64,000 bases of DNA from Gordius sp. MW1 (Eukaryota; Nematomorpha; Gordioida; Gordea; Gordiidae). Every line of letters starts with the position of its first letter. The first letter of the stretch is position 1. The stretch lies in assembly GCA_964036665.1 (NCBI GenBank), contig OZ038530.1, positions 14,107,001 through 14,171,000 on the forward strand, written 5' to 3'. The notes below the pieces were generated by a model. That model was not told the DNA's origin. It worked only from the letters and a program-made list of their open reading frames with translations, and did not search any database. Position numbers and translations under genes: made by a program. Below, one piece after another: positions 1 through 9,539 of the stretch.

Positions 1-768
1 CTTCTTATCTCAAGCATTCCCACCAACCATATCCAGAATTCCAAGGGGGCACGGGCGTGCATGCAACAGTTTTTAATAAACTTACTTAACAATATTATTT
101 CTCTCGCTCAGAACCTATCCTATTGGGAGAAATTATTTAAATTCTCTTTTTACATTTTATCCATTCTTCAAGACAAGGAAGCAAATATCACTCATAATAT
201 TAAACAATCAGTTTTAAATTTTGACAGTCAAAACAGCCCTCCAGCATATAACATGGATAGAAAGGAATCCCAAAACCCCCAAACAAAAAGCGAATATAAT
301 CTCTAAAAAAATTCATTCATTCAACATAAAAAGTGCAATGAGATACCTTGAAGAAGACAATTCATTTTTGAGTCCTTCACAAAAATCATATGAAGAAATG
401 GTTCTCAAGCATCCCCAGAGTCTATCGTCTACTTATACTTATCTATCGCCCTCGCAACCTACAGATATTGCTTTTAAGTCATCAGACATTCGAGATGCCA
501 TCTTATCTTTTCCTATGGATTCTGCAGGTGGTCTCGACGGCATAAAACCAATTTTTTTAAAAGATCTTACAACAATTGATAATAATAACTTCTCCATCTT
601 ACTAGACTTACTCACCAAATTTTGTAACCCTTTAGCCAATGGGAGTATACCTAAAGAAATAACGCTCATAGTCTTTGGAGCTAAGCTTTTAGCTATAAGG
701 AAGGCCGACAATTCAGCCAGGCCTATCGCTATCGGCGGTGTCTTTTGAAGAATTATTTCTAAATTAAT

Positions 769-1251
769 TTGTTTGGCGATCAAACCAATATTGACCCCTA
801 CTTAATTCCGCATCAACTAGGCTTTGGGGTCAAAGGAGGGTGCGAGATAGCTACCCACGCCGCACGCTTAGCCCTGGAACACCTCCCTCTGGGCGACTCC
901 TTTATAAAACTGGATTTTAAAAATGCTTTTAATAGCATTCGCCGCACAGCCTTCATTAACGATTTTATCGAGCTATTTCCCCACTACACCAACTACATCA
1001 TTTTAAGTTACGGATGTCCTTCGATTTTGAAATTTGGAGAATTCTTCCTTAACTCCGCAGAAAGGATCCAACAAGGTGACCCCCTAGGCCCCCCTTTATT
1101 CTGCTTGGCTATAAATCACCCAATTAACGTAATTAACAAACATTGTAAACTCACCCTTAATGTCTGGTATCTAGATGACGCCACTCTTGTTGGCACCCCT
1201 GACAACCTAGTCCAAGCACTAGATGTAATACATGCTTTTTCCCCACATTAA
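769..1251 (+). pseudogene. Reverse transcriptase core fragment of the LINE
   Basis: This is the longest open piece of the RT domain (160 codons). It carries the LDFKNAFNS box, the QQGDPLGP box and the YLDD catalytic box in the order expected for a non-LTR RT. It is out of frame with the upstream RT piece at 221-748, which ends RPIAIGGVF then a stop, and it stops before the thumb region. It is therefore a relic, not a gene. Confidence 0.85.
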
Positions 1252-1924
1252 ACTTATGTTTAAATGCCTCTGAAAGTGAAATATATTCTGACTTGGATAA
1301 TATTCACCCAAAGTTTTTTGACTTTGCCAAAATTATGTTTTAGGCGCACCTATCGGGGGCCCGAGTGCCTCAAAAATTTTTTAGACAAAAACCTCTCTTC
1401 TTTAAAAACCAAATTAGACATTTTTAAATCTACGCCTTCTCATCATTCCTTTTACATTATAAAAATTATTATAACATTACAAAATTTTATTCTGCTTCCG
1501 CTCCACGCAAGCTTTTTTATTTAAAGATGTTTTACATAATTATGAACACTTTTTAAATCCACACTTGAATTAATTTTAAATATTTCTTTTAACACGAATA
1601 CTTGGCTTCAAGCCACTCTTCCCACAAAATCCGGCGGTGAAGGTATTCGCTCCCCAACTGCGATTTCCTTAGCCGCATTTTCCTCCTCCCTTTCTTTTAA
1701 ACAATCTATTAACAACCTTGTCCCTTTCTCACTCAACCCCTCTATCAATCAAGCCTTATCTCTATGGAATGAGAATGTCAATTTAGGAGTTGACATTCCA
1801 CAATCAAATGCCCAAAAAGATTTGGATGCAAGTTTGGTGGCACGGTCCGTTGCTTACCTTCTCTCGACATGCGACGCCAAACAGCATTGCAATCTAAGGT
1901 CATTGGCTTTCGACCAATCCGGTC

Positions 1925-2587
1925 ATGAATGGCTTGAAGCTTACCCTAGTAAGTTTTCGGGTGTTTTTAGAGAACCCCACCCTGTCCTTTAACATAGCCC
2001 TCCGCTTGGGCTGTAAATACACGTCCCCATACCCCTGCCGGCTTTGTAATTCACTTGTAGATGAGGAAGCGCGTCACCCTCTGCATTGTAAATTTATCAA
2101 AAGCCAATATAGTAGGCACCAAAAAATAATTACACTGCTTCAAGCTGCCCTCAAACGGGCAAAAGTTCCTTCCATCCTTGAACCGTCAGATCTCTCTCTC
2201 GAAGGGCGGATGCGTCCTGACGGTTCGTCGCTTATCCCATGGGACAAAGGACTTTTCTTAAAATGGGACTACACCTGTATTGACCTGTTTGCCCCCTCCA
2301 ACGATACTCACGACCCCCTAGGATCGGCAGAGCATCGTAAATCTTTAAAATACTCAGCTTTATCGGAAACATCCATTTTTATTCCTATCGTCTCGTCATG
2401 CTCAGGGACGTTTGGGAAGAGCGCATTAAATTTTTTTAAAGAACTCAATAAACGCTCGCCCCCTTCTAAAATATCGAATAGTTTTTTACTAAGACAATCA
2501 ATTGCGATTGCTAAATCCAATTTTTATTCTTTGATGGATTCAATGCCCATTCTTAAAGAAGATGAAGAAACGGATAATGTGATTTAA
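1925..2587 (+). pseudogene. C-terminal restriction-like endonuclease fragment of the LINE
   Basis: This 220-codon open segment holds the Cys/His cluster at residues of roughly 38-55, then RPDG, a WD pair about 16 residues later, and a hydrophobic region ending in a helix-rich tail. That is the expected order for the PD-(D/E)XK nuclease of RLE-type LINEs, which nicks the target for primed reverse transcription. The true reading frame enters from upstream, so the methionine at 1925 is not a real start. Confidence 0.7.
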
Positions 2588-2687
2588 TCATTTTTTTTAT
2601 AAATGTTTTCGTTCTTTTATCTTTTTATTAATTCCACTCTATATTTAATACTTTTTTTAATAAAGCATGTCAATTCAAAAAAAAACT

Positions 2688-3606
2688 ATAGAGTTCCTGT
2701 TATAGTGAGATGGCGTGAATACACTTGAAAATCTAAAGCTAAACAGATTGCTTTTCGCCAACACGTTAGCATTAGAACTAGAGACCAGATTATCCGGCCC
2801 GACCCGCTGCCCAAACCTGCCCGGCCCGTGAGCCGGATCGGGCAAGGCAACTGTCCTAAATTTTTTTGATTCGGGCGGGCCCGGGCGGGCACGATGATAG
2901 GATTCGGGCCTAAATTTTTTAGAAAATGTATTATTTTATTTTTTTATTTGATTGTATATGAAAATGCTAAATGATTTAAGAAACTTAAATTCGCCAACCG
3001 TCCCGAAGTTATTTCTATAATTTTTGCCCGAACCACTCTATTTCCATCAAGTCCCTATCCCTAACTACGTTCATGGAAAGGATTGAAGTATTTATTATAT
3101 TTATGTAGCCCTTTCAATGTTCGTAATTCACATGTGCCATCTATCTATACATAATACAAAAGCGTCATGCCCAAATTGACACAATGCATACAAGTGTTAA
3201 ATTTCATTCTAATATCATTTAATTTTTTTAACAAATCTTATTTGGTTTTAACAAAGCTTCCCCAATTCGCCTTTATTATTCCCCTATCACTCGTTGCTAT
3301 CGCTAAGCATAATAAATTTCTATACCTTTCTTTTTTTGCTTTAAATAAAAAAAAAATTCATAAATTACATTTAAATTCTATTGATAAATTATTGTTTTTT
3401 TATAAAAAAAAGTAAGTTCTAAGAGCACAGATTAATTAATTAACTAATTTTTCTATTTAAGAAGTTTTTATAGGGTAGGGGAAACGGGTTAACCCAAAAG
3501 GGGAGTATAATTTTGTTTATAAGATTATTTATTAAACATGTATACTTTAAACTTAATTGAAAATTGCTGCATAAATATTTTCATGGACATCGGCTGCATT
3601 TATTAA
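2688..3606. other. Gene-free AT-rich stretch with a GC-rich repeat
   Basis: No gene is visible. Positions about 2785-2905 are unusually GC-rich, built on CGGGCGGGCCCGGGCGG; a related segment lies at about 12440-12560, so this is probably a dispersed repeat. The rest is AT-rich DNA with short open frames of no recognisable content. Confidence 0.5.
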
Positions 3607-5590
3607 TTGCTATGCAATTTATGGGCTCGTTTTTTGTTGTCCGTCCGTCCGTCCGTCTGTCCGTCGGTCTGTCTGTCCGTTCATCCCTATCTATTTGCAT
3701 TGGGTATATTAGGTTATCGATTTTTTAAATTAATGCATGAGAAAGAGGTGCCCCACCCCTCATCTCTATCTCCCTCGCTGTGTTATTTTTTAAATTAATG
3801 CATAAGAGGTGCCCCACCCCTCATCTCTATCTCCCTCGGTGTGTTATATATAAGATTTGTTAAATTATCTATTATATAATAAACTCGGGCCTTCGGCCCT
3901 CGTGGGAAGGGGGAGAAGGGAAGGGAAGAGGGGAAGGGAAGGGGGGACGACTCATCTATACTTCGTATAAATGTATCATATTTGCTATGCAATTTATGGG
4001 CGAGAAAGGTGGGAAGGGGCGAGAATGCCTATAGGGGGTATTAAATGCCTAATGATTAACTAATTATTTATACAAATTTTCCATTATAGGCAAAATGATA
4101 TAGGCATAATGTAATATAGGCAAGGGTTAGGGTTAGATTTAGTGTTTGCATCTAGTTGCGTATTACATTAGTTTTAATTGATTATGGGTCTAACAAACAT
4201 TATATTATAAAACAACACAATGTTAAGAATTTGCAGAATTGTTGGGGGAAATTTTTTGTTGAATTTGAACAATTTTTAATTAAAAAAATCAAAAATTTGG
4301 CCAATGGTCACTTTTTCTCTATTGGTCAGTACCAACAGATACTCTATAAGTCAATGATAGCCAAAAAAATAAAAAAAAAATTTTTGATGCTCACTTTGGC
4401 CAATGGTCATTTTTTCCATTGGTCAGCAGCCGGGACACGGTAAAAGTGGATATAAATTCATAAGAGTAAAAAAAACGAAAAAAAAATTTTTAAATCACAT
4501 TTTGGCCAATGGTCATTTTTTTCCATTGGTTAGCAGCCAGGACACGGTAAAAGTGGATATAAATTCATAATAGTCAAAAAAAACGAAAAAAAAGTTTTCG
4601 AATCACATTTTGGCCAATGGTCATTTTATTCCATTGGTCAGCAGCCAGCGGACGGCCAAAAAGTGATAATAGCAATGGTAGGAACAGGAACAATCATAAT
4701 AGTCAAAAAAAACGAAAAAAATATTTTCGATTCACATTTTGGCCAATGGTCATTTTTTCCATCGGTCAGGAGCCAGCGGACGGCCAAAAAGTCATAATAG
4801 CAATGGTAGTAACAGGAACAATCATAATAGTCAAAAAAAAACGAAAAAATAAACTCGGATTCACATTTTGGCCAATGGTCATTTTTTCAGTGGTCAGGAG
4901 CCAACGGACGGCCAAAAAGTCTTTTTATCAATGTTAGTAACAAGAACAAACATAAGAGTCAAAAAAACCCGGGATTCTAACCCAAAAACTAGTTAAATTG
5001 CATAGCAATTAAAAGTAAACAACTTTTATTTATGTTTATTATATAACATTGGTCAGCAGCCAGCGGACGGCCAAAAAGTCATAATAGCAATGGTAGAAAC
5101 AGGAACAATCATAATAGTCAAAAAAAACGAAAAAAATAATTTCGATTCACATTTTGGCCAATGGTCATTTTTTTCATTGGTCAGCAGCCAGCGGACGGCC
5201 AAATATTCTTATTATCAATGATAGTAACAAGAATAATCATAAGAGTCAAAAAAACTCCGGGATTCTAACCCCAAAACTAGTTAAATTGCATAGCAATTAA
5301 AAAGTAAACAACTTTTATTTATGTTTATTATATAACTAGTTAAATTGCATAGCATTAAAAGTAAACAACTTTTATCTATGTTTATTATATAATAGATAAT
5401 TTAACAAATCTTATATATAACACACCGAGGGAGATAGAGATGAGGGGTGGGGCACCTCTTTCTCATGCATTAATTTAAAAAATCGATAACCTAATATACC
5501 CAATGCAAATAGATAGGGAGGGTAACAAACAACGGACGGACAACGGACGGACAACCAAAAAACGAGCCCATAAATTGCATAGCAATTAAA
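3607..5590. repeat. Copy with long terminal inverted repeats (foldback-like)
   Basis: Positions 3607-3875 and 5385-5590 are inverted copies of each other. Both contain the AATTGCTATGCAATT palindrome, the GTCCGTCCGTC/GGACGGAC simple repeat, the AGGTGCCCCACCCCTCATC block and the TATATAACACACC edge, in opposite order. The interior is the left hairpin end, the GGGTTAGGGTTAG segment and about seven minisatellite monomers. It may be one element with foldback ends, or two neighbouring copies in opposite orientation. Confidence 0.6.
4299..5240 (+). repeat. Minisatellite array with a hairpin in each monomer
   Basis: The motif GGCCAATGGTCATTTTTTCC recurs at about 4299, 4398, 4503, 4611, 4741, 4869 and 5156. 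Each time it is followed by CATTGGTCAGCAGCC and GGACGGCCAAAAAGTC, or the variant GGACACGGTAAAAGTGG. CCAATGG and CCATTGG face each other across a T-run, so each monomer can form a small hairpin. The same monomer forms arrays at 6060-6700, 7911-8000, 9546-10160, 10740-11650 (inverted) and 19448-20520. I count more than 30 copies in the window. Confidence 0.85.
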
Positions 5591-5641
5591 ACATAAATAA
5601 AAGTTGTTTACTTTTAATTGCTATGCAATTTAACTAGTTAT

Positions 5642-7240
5642 ATAATAAACTCGGGCCTTCGGCCCTCGTGGGAAGGGGGAGAAGGGAAGGGAAGAGGGGA
5701 AGGGAAGGGGGGACGACTCATCTGTACTTCGTATAAATGTATCATATTTGCTAAGCAATTTATGGGCGAGAAAGGTGGGAAGGGGCGAGAATGCCTATAG
5801 GGGGGTATTAAATGCCTAATGATTAATTAATTATTTATACAAATTTTCCATTTATAGGCAAAATGTAATATAGGCAAGGGTTAGTGTTAGATTTAGTGTT
5901 TGCATCTAGTTGCGTATTACATTAGTTTTTATGGCCTTTAGTGATTATGGGTCTAACAAACATTATATTATAAAACATCACAATGTTAAGAATTTGCAGA
6001 ATTGTTGGGAGAAATTTTTTGTTGAATTTGAACAATTTTTAATTAAAAAAATCAAAAATTTGGCCAATGGTCATTTTTTCTTCATTGGTCAGTACCAACA
6101 GATACTCTATAAGTCAATGATGGCCAAAAAAACGGAAAAAAAAATTTTGATGCTCACTTTGGCCAATGGTCATTTTTTTCCATTGGTCAGCAGCCAGCAC
6201 ACGGTAAAAGTGGATATAAATTCATAAGAGTAAAAAAAATGAAAAAAAAAATTTCGAATCACATTTTGGCCAATCGTCATTTTTTTCCATTGGTCAGCAG
6301 CCAGGACACGGTAAAAGTGGATATAAATTCATAATAGTCAAAAAAAAAAAAAAGTTTCGAATCCATTTTGGCCAATGGTTTATTTATTCCATTGGTCAGC
6401 AGCCAGCGGACGGCCAAAAAGTCATAATAGCAATGGTAGAACAGGAACAATCATAATAGTCAAAAAAAACGAAAAAAATAATTTCGATTCACATTTTGGC
6501 CAATGGTCATTTTTTCCATCGGTCAGGAGCCAGCGGACGGCCAAAAAGTCATAATAGCAATGGTAGGAACAGGAACAATCATAATAGTCAAAAAAAACGA
6601 AAAAAATAATTTCGATTCACATTTTGGCCAATGGTCATTTTTTTCATTGGTCAGCAGCCAGCGGACGGCCAAAAATTCTTATTATCAATGATAGTAACAA
6701 GAACAATCATAAGAGTCAAAAAAACTCCGGGATTCTCACCCCAAAACTAGTTAAATTGCATAGCAATTAAAAGTAAACAACTTTTATTTATGTTTATTAT
6801 ATAACTAGTTAAATTGCATAGCATTAAAAGTAAACAACTTTTATCTATGTTTATTATATAACAAAAACTAGTTAAATTGCATAGCAAATAAAAGTAAACA
6901 ACTTTTATTTATGTTTATTATATAACTAGTTAAATTGCATAGCAATTAAAAGTAAACAACTTTTATTTATGTTTATATAATAGATAATTTAACAAATCTT
7001 ATATATAACACACCGAGGGAGATAGAGATGAGGGGTGGGGCACCTCTTATGCATTAATTTTAAAAATAACACAGCGAGGGAGATAGAGATGAGGGGTGGG
7101 GCACCTCTTTCTCATGCATTAATTTAAAAAATCGATAACCTAATATACCCAATGCAAATAGATAGGGAGGGTAACGGACGGACAGACAGACAACGGACAA
7201 CGGACACCAAAAAACGAGCCCATAAATTGCATAGCAATTA
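5642..7240 (+). mobile_element. Second copy of the minisatellite element
   Basis: It runs from the GGGCC-TTC-GGCCC hairpin end to the ATAAATTGCATAGCAATT end in the same order as the copy at 18.9 kb. It contains a minisatellite array (6060-6700), then repeated short modules reading GTTAAATTGCATAGC and AAAGTAAACAACTTTT (6750-6990), then the doubled GAGATAGAGATGAGG module. It has no coding content. Confidence 0.7.
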
Positions 7241-7250
7241 ATATATATAT

Positions 7251-7828
7251 ATCAATGGTATTAACAAAAACAAAATATTAATTTAATGTAAAAAAAAAAT
7301 TAAAAAAAAAAGTTTTTTTTTAGTTTTAAAAAAGGGCTTAATTTCTTAAACTACCAGCCCGATTCGCTCGAAACTTTACCCGTAGGTGCCCAGGGCGGCC
7401 GGGGGTAAAATAACCTTTTCAGATTCCTAAAATACCTTTTCATTTTAAAAATATCGGACATTTCCCTGACACACGTGCGGTGTAATATCTATGACACGTA
7501 CAAAAATTTTACTAATTATATAAACTTACGCGCGCCATCTAATAAAGTACAATTCGTGTTTGAGTTTAATAGTAGATTCAATTTAATTAGAAATAACGGG
7601 CTATGATTATACCTTTGAAGGAGGTTTCGAATTTTGTGTTAGTTTCTACCGATATATTTTATCGTAAATTAGAATCTAATACCTATATTATTTTTTTAAA
7701 TATTACTTTTTAGGTTTTCTATGAAATCACAATCTAATTAAATGAAATATATTAACCCAATAAAAAAATATATATGCATTTATAAGGTTAAAAATATATA
7801 TTACATAGTTGGCTGTCTGTTAGACCAC
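7251..7828. repeat. 578-bp repeat unit, copy 1 of 2
   Basis: This unit and 8941-9514 are near-identical direct copies. By eye I see only scattered single-base differences and small length changes. The unit has an A/T-rich head, a GC-richer core with CCAGCCCGATTCGCTCGAAA and GGGCGGCCGGGGGTAAAA, and ends GGCTGTCTGTTAGACCA. No reading frame or tRNA-type promoter is evident. It may be a SINE-like or satellite-like module carried inside the surrounding element. Confidence 0.75.
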
Positions 7829-8730
7829 AAAAAGGCATAATAGCAATGGTAGTAATAGGAACAATCATAATAGTCAAAAAAAAACGAAAAAATAAACTCG
7901 GATTCACATTTTGGCCAATGGTCATTTTTTTCATTGGTCAGCAGCCAGCGGACGGCCAAAAAGTCTTATTATCAATGATAGTAACAAGAACAATCATAAG
8001 AGTCAAAAAAAACTCCGGGATTCTAACCCCAAAACTAGTTAAATTGCATAGCAATTACCAAAATTTAAATATAGATATACTTATGCATTAATTTAACGTA
8101 GCAATTAAAACCCGACCCCGCCCGAAAGCGAGGGAGATAGAGATGAGGGGTGGGGCACCTCATGATAGAGATGAGGGGTGGGGCACCTCTTTCTCATGCA
8201 TTAATTTAAAAAAGCGATAACCTAATATACCCAATGCAAATAGATAGGGAGGGTAACGGACGGACAACGGACAGACAACGGACAACGGACGGACAACGGA
8301 CAACCAAAAACGAGCCCATAAATTGCATAGCAATTAATAAACTCGGGCCTTCGGCCCTCGTGGGAAGGGGGAGAAGGGAAGGGGAGTAGGGGAAGGGATG
8401 AGGGGAAGGGGGAACTCTTCTATACTCCGTATAAACGTAGCATATTTGCTATGCAATTTATGGGCGAGAAAGGTGGGAAGGGGCGAGAATGCCTATAGGG
8501 GGTATTAGATGCAAAATAATTAGTTAATTAGTTATAGGCCCTTGTAGGGGAGGACATAGGGTAATTATCAATGTTAACCAATTCAAAAACGAAAAAAAAT
8601 TTCGATTTATTTGGCCAATGGTCATTTTTTTATTGGTCAGTAGCCAGCGGACGGTCAAAAATTCATATTATCATTGGTATTAACATGAACAAATATTAAT
8701 TTAATTTAAAAAAATTTAAAAAAAAAATTT

Positions 8731-8814
8731 GTCCCCTCCCTGAATTGAACCCCACACCTCCAGTTAACAAGCCGGCGATACAAGCCGGCGATATAACCAC
8801 TATACCATGCCGGC
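8731..8814 (-). other. tRNA-like sequence (pseudo-tRNA or SINE head)
   Basis: On the minus strand this reads GCCGGCATGGTATAGTGGTT, which resembles a tRNA D-arm and A box, and then GGGGTTCAATTC, a B-box or T-arm match. GTT sits where an anticodon could be. A 13-nt duplication (GCCGGCGATA plus three bases, twice) disrupts the middle, and the two acceptor arms do not pair. It is therefore not a functional tRNA as written. It lies inside the repeat block, so a tRNA-derived repeat is the simplest reading. Confidence 0.45.
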
Positions 8815-8940
8815 TTTAAAATAATAGAAGTTATTATGTTATTTATATAGATAATGAAATAATAAAGTTGTGTTTTATGTTTAGAAAATCAATATATTTC
8901 GTCGGTCAGTAGCCAGCGGACGGTCAAAAAGTCATATTAT

Positions 8941-9514
8941 CAATTGTATTAACAAAAACAAAATATTAATTTAATGTAAAAAAAAAATTAAAAAAAAAAG
9001 TTTTTTTTTAGTTTTGAAAAAGGGCTAAATTCTTAAACTACCAGCCCGATTCGCTCGAAACTTTACCCGTAGGTGCCCAGGGCGGCCGGGGGTAAAATAA
9101 CCTTTTCAGATTCTTAAAATACCTTTTCATTTTAAAAATATCGGACATTTCCCTGCCACACGTGCGGTGTAATATCTATGACACGTAGAAAAATTTTACT
9201 AATTATATAAACTTACGCGCGCCATCTAATAAAGTACAATTCGTGTTTGAGTTTAATAGTAGATTCAATTTAATTAGAAATAACGGGCTATGATTATACC
9301 TTTGAAGGAGGTTTCGAATTTTGTGTTAGTTTCTATCGATATATTTTATCGTAAATTAGAATCTAATACCTATATTATTTTTTTAAATATTACTTTTTAG
9401 GTTTTCTATGAAATCACAATCTAATTAAATGACATATATTAACCCAATAAAAAAATATATAAGCATTTATAAGGTTAAAAATATATATTACATAGTTGGC
9501 TGTCTGTTAGACCA
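8941..9514. repeat. 574-bp repeat unit, copy 2 of 2
   Basis: This is the direct repeat of 7251-7828, in the same orientation, about 1.7 kb downstream. Both copies are preceded by a variant of the minisatellite text (TATTATCAAT or ATATCAATGG), which suggests they were duplicated together with flanking element sequence. Confidence 0.75.
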
Positions 9515-9539
9515 TCTATAATAAATTTTTAGGTTATAT

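Larger units (their letters stand above)
1..2687 (+). mobile_element. Decayed LINE (reverse transcriptase plus restriction-like endonuclease), 3' part
   Basis: This non-LTR retrotransposon remnant enters from the left edge. Its coding sequence runs in broken frames: about 221-748 (RT palm start), an in-frame TGA at 746-748, a frameshift near 783, 769-1251 (RT core), a degenerate stretch to about 1590, an open segment with a GGEGIRS motif in another frame to about 1990, and 1925-2587. The RT core shows QQGDPLGP and the active-site motif YLDD (about 1170). The last segment has a Cys/His cluster (CxxC, then H and HC) followed by RPDG and WD, the layout of the PD-(D/E)XK restriction-like endonuclease downstream of the RT in R2-type LINEs. 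AATAAA near 2660 and an A tract at about 2677-2685 mark the 3' end. The copy cannot be functional. I cannot assign it to a named clade. Confidence 0.8.

Noticed and set aside
4617..4937. 106-codon frame through the minisatellite
   Set aside because: It repeats the same translated monomer three times (WPMVIFSIGQ...); the frame exists because the monomer happens to be stop-free, and similar frames recur on both strands.
7251..7828. Possible SINE with tRNA-type promoter
   Set aside because: CGATTCGCTCGAAA superficially resembles a B box, but no A box at the right spacing and no tRNA-like pairing could be found on either strand.
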